DNA of 64,000 nt. Origin: Lucifuga dentata (taxonomy: Eukaryota > Chordata > Actinopteri > Ophidiiformes > Bythitidae). The DNA is taken from positions 119,521-183,520 of the forward strand of contig VXCM01000999.1 in the NCBI GenBank assembly GCA_014773175.1, read 5' to 3'. Under the pieces are notes generated by a model, which had not been told where the DNA came from, made no database searches, and saw nothing but the letters and a program-made list of their open reading frames with translations. Below are positions 51,283 to 62,300 of the stretch, in pieces. Every line of letters starts with the position of its first letter. Position 1 is the first letter of the stretch. A program made the translations under genes and the position numbers.

Positions 51283-51787
51283 ATGGTTTGCAGTTTGGCT
51301 CAAGCACTTGCCCTTGTCGAAATATGAGTGTATGACCGAACATGTTCAATGTAATGGTTCAAACCTGGAGTCAAATCAAATCAAGTCAAGCTTAGTACAG
51401 CCCAATATCACATAAATGTCTCAAAGGGCTTTACAGAGCCACACATTAGTGGTTCCCAACCCAGCCCAAGATCTCTAAGAAGACAAGGAAAAACTCCTTT
51501 AAAACCTTATTAGGAAAATGGAAAAACCTCAGGAGAGGCGATTCAAAGAGAGATTCCCTCTCCTCAAATGACCAGGTGTGCAATAGGTGAAGAAACAGGT
51601 AAATTACAAAGATCAAAAACAAAGAAACATTACAGAATAGTATGAACAGAAAATAATCAATGATCCAGTGTCAGTTTGACCAACACAAAATCATCGTTAT
51701 GATAAAAAATATGAGGCAATGGACTGAATAGGTGCTAAAATACTTCCAAACTTCAAAATTTGCAGCAAAGCCGCCATTCAGCATTAG
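51283..51787 (+). repeat. Interspersed repeat, copy 2 of a direct pair
   Basis: This is the partner of 48440-48953. Differences are small indels and substitutions, for example gtcaaatcaaatcaagtcaa against gtcaaatcaagtcgtcaagt, and a shorter segment after aaaaccttatt. The long open frame ending here (50996-51415) has no recognisable domain. Confidence 0.75.
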
Positions 51788-51838
51788 TTGAATTTGGCCA
51801 CACTAGGAAATGCAACACAAATTTAATTTGTGTGGCCT

Positions 51839-51908
51839 CATGAATATTCACGTCCTCGCAAGTATTCACATCCTTGCTAAATATTCGTGTCCTCGCAATA
51901 TTCACACC
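51839..51908. repeat. Short tandem array of ~19 bp units
   Basis: The word tattca(c/t)(g/a)tcc(t)cgc recurs about every 19-20 bp: tattcacgtcctcgca, tattcacatccttgct, tattcgtgtcctcgca, tattcacaccc. It sits at the start of a GC-variable stretch up to about 52500 that also contains gcgcagatt twice, perhaps the subterminal array of a transposon. Confidence 0.5.
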
Positions 51909-53559
51909 CACTGCTGGATACTTGGTGACTTAGTAATGTCTTGCAGGTCCAGTAACAGATGAGAATAGAGCTGCATGAGCTAACTGGTGATATGCTACGG
52001 TTAGCTTGCCAGTTAGCTAATTACAAGAAAGAAAGCTAGCTAGGTTGCAAATCAGACAATAAATTATTATTTTTACTATCCACTCCTGACTCTTTACTGA
52101 CTGCAAAGCATGCTGCATCTCTTTCGTGGAGCTGTTTACTCCGTCAAAGCTGGGTACAAAATCGGATGATGTTACACAGCTAAGACAGCTTCCTCTATTT
52201 GACCACAGGTCTGGCAGTTCCATGAAAGGTCAGCAGTATTAAGATGGCTTCTGATTGGGAAGCCGAGTGAATTCACGTATCAAAGTTCAACAAAGTCGAA
52301 GTCTACGTGAAAACATTGCGCAGATTTGTGATGCATAAATATTGTGCAGATTTTTTTTAATTTTGCCACCATGCAAATTAATTTTGCCATCGTGCTAATT
52401 TAGTTTGCCCACGCGAGCGAATCCAGTATTCGCGCAGATTACATTGAAATGAATTGATTTTGCTCTGAAATTTTGCCATAAAAAGTGGTAGTGGGACTAT
52501 TGTGTTCCTGTGAGATAACCACATTCAATAAATATAATTTATTTTTACTATATTTCCAAAACATAAAGAGTATATGTTCTGAGTCATGGTATTTAGATTC
52601 AAATGAATGCTGAGTAATGTTGGACTTTTACATAATGTCCTGTTCTCTCTCTCTCTCTCTGATTAGATTAGTGGGGATGCATGATTGCTGCATTTGCTGC
52701 AGCTAAATCCAGCAACATCATCACATCTGACATAAGCAGGCATTGGGTTTCATGAAAGAGTGACAACATGCACCTCTTGAACTGATACAGACTGGCACTT
52801 AGATTCTGTCTGCGTCGTGTGTCCACACACAGTCTTCAGCTACCACAAAAAGCACCTACTAGATACCATTACACATTATCTTCGCCGCTCCCCATCTTGT
52901 CATCATCCCCTATGAATATTTAATTCCCCCCCCCCCNCCCCGGCATTCTCATCAAATGTCTGGTATTAATGTGCCACAGACGGTGTGCTCCCCCCTCCTC
53001 TGCGCTACAGTGACTTGTGTCCTCGCCAATGCATTATGACTGCTAGGGGTGACTCAGGCAGGGCATCTGGCGATTGGAGTGTGGGGTGACATGAATGGAG
53101 AGGGGTGGCTTCATTGTTGGGTTACACAGTGACGCAGATGCAACACCAGTCTCTGCTCTGTAGACAGTAGGTAGATCTTAGATAGGAATGTCCCACCACC
53201 TGTAACTTGAAAGCAGTTATGTGTTATTAAGAGATATTCTGCTAAACTAGACAAACAGACCTAGAAACATAACCTTGGTAGAGATAAATATACATAAAGC
53301 ATCTTACAGACTGTGTGATGTTGGGCTGTCGCAGATGAAAGGTGACAAATGTGAAAGAAATGTGACAATATCTTTGGTCTTGACTCCAAAATGGTGGCCC
53401 TAGGCCACACTGCAGAACAGGTTAAAAGATGGCCAGTTTAATGGTCTTGCGACCAAAGATAGCCTGGGACAAAATTCTGACATTGTCAGAAATTTAGGAT
53501 GAAAATCTCATGATGTGACTACTGCTATATAGTTACTATATTTCTATAAACTTACTTTG
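51909..53559. other. Non-coding DNA, partly transposon-like
   Basis: 51909-52500 carries CpG words, gcgcagatt twice and ttttgccaccatgc/ttttgccatcgtgc copies, suggesting a transposon with subterminal repeats, but I could not pair its ends. 52500-53559 shows a poly-C tract with N (52928-52941) and nothing else. Confidence 0.45.
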
Positions 53560-54155
53560 ATAAATCCTAATGACATGTTGTTCACTGTGATGCATTATTT
53601 ATGTCAACCATGTTTCAAGGCTCTACAAGTTGAGTTTTATATTGTACTGGAATGAACTGGAACCAAAGGTAGGAAAAACAATTCTATGTCTACTAGCCAA
53701 CCAATAGGAATGCAGCATGAAAGACTTGCTTATTCTTTAGCTTCATACAAAGCGGCACAGATGGATCTGATGATGTTCTATGCTTGCATGCTTTTTGACT
53801 TGCATCGTAGCTGTCATTCAGCAGGCATTATAATCACAAATCTACGTACATGTAGATTCATGATGTCATACACAAGTCGCACACTGGCATGCAGTAAACT
53901 TATAAGATTGCGGTAATCTCACTGTGTGTAGGAGCCTTTAGACCATAGACCTCGTTTGATAAAGATCTGCATGAGAGGGTTTTAGCTGTGATTTTATCAT
54001 AGCTATTTTAACAGTAAATACAACTTTATTGTCCACATATGGTGTAATTTTGTCTTTAGCTCACCAAAACATAAAACCAACATGGTTGGCAGTAATGTAA
54101 TGTGTATGTGGGTAGTATTTGTTGGGCTCAAATATGCAAAATCACCTTTGAGTGC
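53560..54155 (-). mobile_element. TTAA MITE family, broken copy
   Basis: 53560-53690 matches the internal part of the copy at 55438 (gttcactgtgatgcattat, then caagg/ctctacaag and ggtaggaaaaacaattc). 54055-54155 matches the terminal repeat (ccaaaacataaaacc, ttgggctcaaatatgcaaaa). The roughly 360 bp between them are unrelated, so the copy was either interrupted or rearranged. Confidence 0.5.
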
Positions 54156-54653
54156 TGCTGATTGTAGTAGCATTTTCCTTCTAAGCATCTGTGTAAAATA
54201 GCTTCCAATATGATTTTCTGAAAGAAGCATGTGAACATTTTAGGTCTTTTAGGTCTTCACTTGTATTGCCGCTCACTCAGCGATTCACTTCTCATCACTG
54301 CTACCAGATTGCATTTTAAAACTGAGCTTTTGATCCTTTTCTACTGCCTTTATCTCATCAGAACCGTTAACTTTTACCATTGCCCCTTCTCCTGCACAGA
54401 CAAATATAAGACAATGCTATCCTGAATGCATCCTACATTGGAGTGGCCATCTTCCAATGTCCCGGAAACACTGCACTGGGCTCATCCGATGGCATTTTGC
54501 CTCCATGAGACACAGCCAGTTAGCACAAACCATTCAGCTCTCTGTGTGTCTGAAGTAACCCAGGAACTGAATGCAACAACAACACATCAGGGTTAGTGGC
54601 AAATCAGACAACCTCATGGCTCTGGTTCATAAGCAATAACAGCCTGTGGTTTG

Positions 54654-54671
54654 CATGACTCATGAGTCATG
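54654..54671. promoter_or_regulatory. 18 bp palindrome with two AP-1-like sites
   Basis: catgactcatgagtcatg is a perfect palindrome that contains TGACTCA and TGAGTCA, the AP-1/NFE2-type consensus, side by side. It is followed by AT-rich DNA with ttaattaa and cagctg motifs. Regulatory use is an inference; only the motif is seen. Confidence 0.4.
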
Positions 54672-55039
54672 ATTTTCCATTTTTGTCAAATGATTTACAT
54701 TAATTAAGCAGCTGTAGGAGGTCTTTTTTTCCTTTTGCTGTTTCCCCTGAAGCGATCATTATCCTACTGGCTGCTGATGTATTAGTATGTTTTTGTGCTA
54801 TCAGTCATTAGTAAATTGCTCTATAAAGCATTACCTGTGTGCAGGTAGTCTCTTATCCAGTGGCTCCCAGACTGTACCAAGGAGCCTCAAGGATCATTTG
54901 GGGGTTTTAACAAGTCCTAGCAAAATGTGAATTAATGGATTAGTTCAGTTACTTCAGTCACTAAAAGGTTGTTAAAAGAGATGATGTGTGAATTAGTTTT
55001 CTTACCAGAGGTTTTACACACTGCACCAAGCAGGATTTT

Positions 55040-55433
55040 ACAATAAGATCAGTGATTCTTGGTGGTCAGTGTGATGAAATAGTTGAAAGCTTCAAATATC
55101 TTGACTGATTTAGACTAGACTTCTAGACTGTAATCAGTATTTTCAGCAAAGCTGAAAATACTGATTACAGTTTCAAAGAACTACTTTACATACTTTACCT
55201 TCTCAGACAGCTCAATAGTTTCAGACTGAGGCAGGCAATCCTAGAAACTGTGTATGAATCTCTGATTGAAAGTATTCTAACTTTTCATCTGACATGGTTT
55301 GGTTACTGGAACTAAAGAGTATAGCCAGCAAAATTGTAAGGAAGTCCCAAACAAAGCTGAGTGACATATAGTGACAGAACAAGGACTAGTATTCTGACAG
55401 GCAATGCTCATCCTTTGTTCTCTATTTTATACT
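55040..55433 (+). pseudogene. LINE reverse transcriptase C-terminal remnant
   Basis: From 55079 the frame reads IVESFKYL and then a stop (55106). In the same frame from 55151 it reads AENTDYSFKELLYILYLLRQ, later ILETVYESLIESILTF and WFGYWN, before TAA at 55313. FKYLG, LYxLRxLxSF and YxSxIESILTF words are typical of the C-terminal part of several fish LINEs. It is a short dead fragment; the 5' part is missing and MITE copy C follows at 55438. Confidence 0.65.
55127..55171. other. Perfect 21 bp hairpin with 3-base loop in the LINE remnant
   Basis: The arms 55127-55147 and 55151-55171 are exact reverse complements around AAA. The right arm encodes AENTDYS, expected in the LINE; the left arm is therefore the inverted copy. 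Confidence 0.9.
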
Positions 55434-55437
55434 TTAA

Positions 55438-55968
55438 AGGACCACGCCAGTGATTTTGCATGTTTGTGCCCAATAAATACTATCCACATACAAGTTATGT
55501 TACTGCCAACCATTTTCCAAAACATAAAAATCTATTTTAGGTTATGTGTTATTTTGTCAAATCCCCTAATCTTTTGAAATCAAATGTTCAGATGATACAC
55601 CATCTTTAAAATTCAATGTCACCTACTAACCCATACATTCAAATGTAGAAGGCACAGTCGTTTTTAGTTTTTCCTGTAAAAGCAGGTTATTCTTGCGACT
55701 ATGTTCACTGGCAGTCATTTGTTTTCTTTTCTGATGAATTACTTATCTCAAGCACGTTTCAAGTCTCTGCAAGTTTTTTTTTTTTTGTTTTTTTTTACAA
55801 TGAAATGGAATGAAATGAAACTAATGGCAGTCTGGAAGGTAGGAAAAACATTCCAAAATTTATTGCTTCATTAGCATGTTTTTGAAAATGGTTGTCAGTA
55901 ATGAAACATGTATGTGGGTTGTATTAATTGGGCTCAAACATGCAAAATCACTAGTACGGTATGTTCCT
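55438..55968 (-). mobile_element. TTAA-flanked MITE family, copy C
   Basis: TTAA occurs at 55434-55437 and at 55969-55972. The left end is aggaccacgccagtgatttt and the right end, inverted, starts aggaac and contains ctagtgattttgcatgtttg. The inverted repeats extend about 100 bp to ttttccaaaacat. The interior is inverted relative to copies A, B and D (it has gcaagttt and ggtaggaaaaac on the plus strand). Confidence 0.8.
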
Positions 55969-55972
55969 TTAA

Positions 55973-58266
55973 AGAACCATTTCATTATTATGGATCCTGT
56001 GTCTTCATGAATATGAATTTTAGAATCCATTTATTTACAGAAGTGACCACATTTTATAAAAAGGTTTCTCTAGCTTTCTGTTTTCAGGAAGTAGATGTAG
56101 AAATGTTAGAAACAGCAGCTAATCTGTAGCAACTGTGTTGATTAATCAGTAAGATCAGTTAGGCTGGTGATATATTGGTGATTTGTAAGACAAAACACAT
56201 CAACATTTAACATTTTCTGTACATTAAGTTCTTCAGAGGCTTTCAGCCCACTGTTCACTGTGATGGAAAATGCCTTCTCAAGACACAGAAAATTGTTTTG
56301 GTGTTATATTTATCCATGTGATCAGATTCTAGATGGTTCTAGATGTTCAGTCCAAATCATTTATAAGTTTTATCATATCAGCTAGATGTTCATATATTAG
56401 GTCTTTCAGAAGATTGACTAAAAGTTGAGATGAAGAAGCGTTTGGTTTTGCTGGCATACTTGCATCGAAGTAAAGCTATTTAACATACAACATAGCATGT
56501 GGTATGGGATCTTAGATATGAAATATTATCCCATATTGTTATGAATAGAACATCTTTGGTGGGATTCTTCCTGATTTTTTTTTTCAGACGTCCAACATTT
56601 GTAAAAATGCAGAGTTAAAATGGGAATGGTTGTTGTTTCAAACAACACTTTGAAACATCAGAGTAGCCTTTGTTCAGGTGTTGAGTAGCCCTGTAAAGTT
56701 CCATCAGACACATCCAAAATATCAGCCATTGCCTATGTGCTATGCTATTTTCTAGCACTGTTGCAACACAATCAGTGCACAAAATAAATAAAATTAAAAA
56801 CATTAAAATATCCATCAGATTCTGTGACATTTGCCATCAGCCTGATAAATTCATTCAGTTGATAACAAAGAGAAATGTTGTCAGAATTTGAGATTCAGAT
56901 TTTTACACTTTTTCCACATTAGAATAGGATGAAAACTGGTGAATTGTCCTCTAATGATATCACCACTATTATATAATCTCTAACTTTTCTCTTAGCCAAA
57001 TACCAGCTGTTCTTGGCTGAACAATAAAACTACATTTAATTCTGTCTGACACTTTTCAGTGATCTTGAGAACCAAAACAGTATGAGCCTTTTAAAGTTGG
57101 GCGTTAAAGTTATTGCCATTTTGCCAGAAAAAAAATTGATAACAGTAGATTCAGTCAATGTTAGTGTTCATGGCAAACGTTATACTGCCCCCTACAGGCA
57201 AAATCTCAAAACAGCCATGTTAATTTACCTCCAGTCAAACTTTATTCATCATCTCAAAATTAACAGATCCTGACCAAAGACAATTACACCACATTTCCAT
57301 TACTCTCCCTCCCCCACCCCAACCAAACTAATCAACTCCCCCAACTGTGGACTAATTGGAAAATCTTTCAACTCAGTAAATAGTCAGTGGCCTTTTCATC
57401 TTTCAATGAAAATCAGCCACAACTAAGCACAGATCAATTAAATACAGAAAATAATTGGGGTCCGTGGTTTTCACAGTGCATTACACAGCCCAGTGGAAAC
57501 ACAATGAGCTTATGAAATTACCATTCAACTTTAAATCAAGGTTGTGACAGACACTTTATAAATCTTTTCACTGTATGATTCAATATTAATCATTTCATTT
57601 AATGTTCTTTAAATAGCTTGGCATACATGTAATCTGCCTGAAACCATTAAAAAAATAAACACACTTGTAAAAGAAATTTTCCAACAAACCCAGTTATTAT
57701 TATTCACATCTGATTGGACAAATGCTAATAAATTATCCTATTATCAGTTATCCTTCCAAAAAAAAAACAAACAAAAAAAAAAAAANAAAAAAAAAAAACA
57801 GGAGTTTCTTCTCACAGATTATTCAAACCCATTAAATGTTAATCATCCAGTCTACCTACCATCACAGCTTCCTGAGCAAATAGACACGCTGACACAAAGG
57901 CAATCGTGCATCGTGCTAACAGCTTATAAAATACCATCAAACATGAATTCTATTATTGCAACTTGGCTGTTTTGCAACATCATACTTGTAACAGTATACA
58001 GTTACTGGCTGTTTCAGACCAAATTAGCAGATATATATATACTTCCTGTTTATGATGGCAGTAGATGGGTAAATTCATGTTGCTGCTGGTTTATTTTAGT
58101 AATATATTTTGCAACTATAAACTGAAACTACCATTCGATTTCTCCTCGAAGAATCAATTAATTTAAATCCCCTTTTCTGTATTATATGAAATGACACTAA
58201 ATTTACCCAAACACTATTAGGCAAGATGCATAATTATCAATGTGCCTGAAGTTCCTGAACAATGTT
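55973..58266. other. Non-coding DNA between MITE copies C and D
   Basis: AT-rich, with a poly-A tract with N (57758-57799). No gene, named repeat or polyadenylation signal for nomo was recognised. Confidence 0.5.
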
Positions 58267-58831
58267 AGGACAGATACTGGAGATCATGCATGTTTGAGTC
58301 TAATATATACAATCCACATACAGTTATGCTAGTTCCAGACTGCCATTGGTTTCAGTTCATTCCAGTAGACCATTAAAATCAACTCATAGAAACTTGAAAC
58401 ACGCTTGAGGTAAGTAATCCATCACAGCAAACATGACGTCTATTAAGTTTTTTATCGAAGTAACTTTATTTAACCGATCCAACATGGAGCTGCAGAAGAT
58501 AAAGCATGTCTCCGCCAGGGAATGTAGTCCAAGGAGAAGATGGAGAAATTAAAACGGCTGTGCTTTTAAACATGTGCATAAGTGTTAGAAATTGAAACGC
58601 TGAATTTTAAGGTGTTTATCACTTGAACATTTGATTTTGAAAGATTAGGGGATTTGAAAAAATAACAGGAAAACTAAAATATGGTTTTATNACATTTGAT
58701 TTTGAAAGATTAGGGGATTTGAAAAAATAACAGGAAAACTAAAATATGGTTTTATGTCTTGGAAATTGATTGTCAGGAACGTAACATGTATGTGGATATT
58801 AGGCTCAAACATGCATGTATGGTATGGTCCT
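58267..58831 (+). mobile_element. TTAA-flanked MITE family, copy D, downstream of nomo
   Basis: The right end is followed by TTAA (58832-58835). The left end follows TTA, one base short. Internal words gccagggaatgtagtccaag and cgctgaattttaaggtg match copy A. It contains the N at 58691 with a 64 bp assembly duplication, so its true length is nearer 500 bp. It lies about 360 bp beyond the nomo stop codon and might overlap the 3' UTR. Confidence 0.75.
58627..58755. other. Assembly junction: 64 bp direct repeat around one N
   Basis: 58627-58690 and 58692-58755 are identical around the N at 58691, inside MITE copy D. Confidence 0.85.
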
Positions 58832-59189
58832 TTAAAAGCATTCAAGTGCTTTCAATGCTCAAGCAAACTACTTTAAGTGACCCAGATAAATTACAAATAT
58901 ATAAAAATGGCTCATGTTCTAGGACAAAAATTGACACTTCTTTGTCATTGAATGTTTTAGGAAAAAGTTTTACAAAAAAAAACAAAACAAAAAAAAACTT
59001 GTAAAATATCAGTCCAATGAATGCGATGAACTGATGAGGTGGCAATGCATGTTGAGTGGTTCATGCTGGACTTAACATGGGTCCAGGTTCAAGCCACACC
59101 TTAGCAAGTTAAATAGTACAGTTGATGGTGGAGCATTTAGTATACTAGGGTGTGGTTTGACATGCACTTTGTCAGCCATGGAGAGGTCT

Positions 59190-59321
59190 TCATGTGCGCC
59201 TGGCCTTCTGTCTCTTGGCCTGGCGTTTGGCTTCATCCAAACCAGTAGTGTCACCGCTGGCCTGAGACATGCTCCTCACGCCCTGGATACGATTCACCAC
59301 CTGTAGCAGAAAGGGGATCAC
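59190..59321 (-). CDS. nomo: nomo last coding exon and stop
   Basis: 132 bp including TGA at 59190-59192. It encodes VIPFLLQVVNRIQGVRSMSQ and then a short hydrophilic, strongly basic tail ending KRQAKRQKARRT. This is the cytosolic tail of the type I protein and fits the family C-terminus in length and composition. Acceptor ccctgcag. I did not find a convincing AATAAA on the minus strand in the next few hundred bases, so the 3' UTR end is unset. Confidence 0.96.
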   Translation of the reverse strand: MIPFLLQVVNRIQGVRSMSQASGDTTGLDEAKRQAKRQKARRT

Positions 59322-62300
59322 CTGCAGGGCACAGGAGATGGCTCAGCCTCAGGAATTTCAATTTAAGAAGCTTCACAATAAAGTTTCACAAAAGAAATGT
59401 TCGTTTCCTGACATACGTATCTAAAACCATCCATGTGAAAAAAAAACAGAAGGTAATAGGAGTCAAATTTTAAGCTGTGGTTATAAAACATAAAAACTAC
59501 AAGTGCAACATAATTCAGCCAGAATTTTCCAAAGAAGTAATTGTAAATTTCAGGCTTGGGAATGACAAGGCTGTTAAAACATGAATAAATTCAATAATCA
59601 ATGTGAACATGACATGTTGTGAGAGGCAGAGCCATTTATGTACCTTCTCATGGTTGTAGGCTGCTAACAGGATGAGCAGTGTAAGGGGCAGAGCGATGTA
59701 AGAACCTTGGGCAACATCCTGGTCAGGCACTTTACGCTGTAACAAAGCACTCTTGATAATTCATACAGAAGTTCCCAAATATGTCTCACCCAGAGTCAGA
59801 AATCACTAGTGAAAAAAGAGTGATATTCTTCCACAGACACTGTATTATGGAAATACTCTACAGCATAAAAATGGGTATAAAAGCAGCAGTATCTCACACT
59901 GGGGTTGAAGGTGAGGGTGATGTGTTTGTTGTAGCCTGTGGAGGTGAAGGAGACCTGAGGCAGAGTGAAGTCATACTGGGAACGGGACAATGTGGAGTAC
60001 AGCATCAGCACGTAGCTCTGCAGAAAACAAGGAAACGAGGGAGACGAAGGTGACTTTAGAGCTGACAACTCTAATGCTAGTTAAGTACAGTGCACTCCAC
60101 AAATATTGGTAACCTTGGTAAATAAAAGCAAAATGGGCTGTAAAAAAATTCCTTTATTGTTTATTCTCCTGATTTTTAATTGAAAATATTAACAAAAAAT
60201 ATAATCTTTAATTAAAGTCAAATAATTGAAAGGAAAAAGAAATTTTTCCTTGAAGCAATTCTCTAGCTGTAATCCTTGAAGATTCTTAGTCCACTCAAAC
60301 CATCATACCCACTGCACTTGGGATCAATATAGATGCACATCCTCTTCCAGGCCAATAAAGAAAAATATTTGTTTCAGGATAAGAATTTCTTTTTCCTTTC
60401 AATTATTTGACTTTAATTAAAGATTGTATTTTTATTAATATTCAGAATGAAAGATCAAGAGGATAAACAGTAAAGATATTTTTTCACGTTCATTTTGCTT
60501 TTATTTAAGCAAGGGTGCCAATATTTGTGGAGGGCACTGTATAACCCTGCCTTGTACACAAAAAAATCTGGCATTCTGTTTTACTGTTAACCAAATAAAA
60601 TATCTGAGGATGGCTGAAAATGGACTATGAGGAGTGTTTTAACAGTTCAGGCTTTACAATGTTACAAGCTGATACCTCTCCATCTCTGTCCAGAGGTGGG
60701 AAGTGGAAAAAGAGGGACTGTCCCAGAGAGACGCTGTTGATGGGGTTGTCCAGATTGTCACTCTTATACAGCTTCACCTAGACAGAGAAAAGTGTAAGTA
60801 AAAGCAGTGAAACCTCTACAACATACATGTGAACATAAATTTTAAGTTTAATAAAAATACCACGTTGAATTAAATGACAGACAATTTTATAGAAGCTCAT
60901 ACTCCGGAAAAACAGGAAACCTTCTCCTACCGATAACGTTGGCAGATGTTCTGGTGATGTGACGACGTTCCCACTGAGATCAAACTGATTGATTTGCCTG
61001 AAGGCAATGATGTTGACCCCCTCAATATCACTACTGCCAACCTGAGCACCAGTGTTAAAGTGAGAGAAAAGACAGAGCTTAACGTGCAGATAGAACCATA
61101 GACTCGTTAAGTAAATACCAAATGTGAATCGTGGATAAAGCTTTGTACAAGTCACATGGTGTGATAACGGAGAATTATGCAGAATTAAGGCATTTTCAGC
61201 CTTGCAGCAGAGATTTGGGGCCTGCACTTTTCGCACAGCAGACAATTATGAATTGAGAGGTTTAAACTTGCGGTGGGATTATCGGTGCTTTTGTTCTGCA
61301 TGCAGAAAGGACCCATGTGATAAGGCTGATGACAAGTCATAATAACAGGGTTCCCACAGTCAGTTTTACAGTTTAATAACAAAAGTTTTCAATACTATCA
61401 TATTTAGTTTCATGACTATGCTACTGCAGTATAGCGTATAAAGCAAATATGCCAAACAGCAAACAGTGACATTTTTCAACTAGAGATACAAAAACTTTAT
61501 GCCAAGTTTAGACTACATGACTTCAGAAATCCCCCAAAAATGATGAATCGCTCAAATTACCACATATAGTCGAGTATAAGCCGAGTTTTTATTACCAAAT
61601 TGCACAAAGCACATCGGGGGGGGGGNAAATACTACCCATTACCACTACCCATGGAAAATAGTTTAAATCATACCTTAGAATGAGATATTTCCTGCCAAAA
61701 CGTCTTATCCAGTACATTTTGTAGTGACCAGTAAGCGCTGTTGTGATTGGTCAGTTACGTAATCAGCTGCTGAAATAAGTATCATGTTTACTGGTACTGT
61801 GTTAGAGCCATTTCTTGGTTAATTATCAAATATTTAAATTATTTAATTTGAAAAAAGCGAAATCAAATAAGTTATTATTTTTGAATATTTATATCTTAAC
61901 TGATTGATAAGGTGATGATTGCTGGCTGCTTCATGGAGGAGGAGTCTATTTATAGACACTCAGCTGGAGGCTGATCAGTGCTTGTGGAACGGGGCAGCGG
62001 TATAGTTTTTGACCTCACCTCACTTCATGTTTTGTTATTTTGATTTTGAAAATAAATAAGATACGAAAAGAACAAGTGTGCACGATGTTATCATTCTGGT
62101 GTGAGTCAGGAAGAGAAGCCCTGTTAAAGTGGTGAAGTTTTAAAATAGCCGCCACAACCGGTACATGGATTATTTTCAGAAAATCAGAGGAATACTATGA
62201 CAATACCCAGAAAAACCAGGCAATTTGCTAAACAAATAAACAGATGGAACAACATCAGGCAGTAGCCTACATATGGGTTTCTTTAAAAAGCTATATTTGC

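Noticed and set aside
50996..51415. 139-codon plus-strand open frame, the second longest in mid-window
   Set aside because: No domain, no exon borders, and its 3' third runs into the dispersed repeat copy at 51283-51787. Judged a chance frame.
60778..61245. 155-codon minus-strand frame
   Set aside because: Only 60931-61041 is real exon; the rest is intron read through on both sides.
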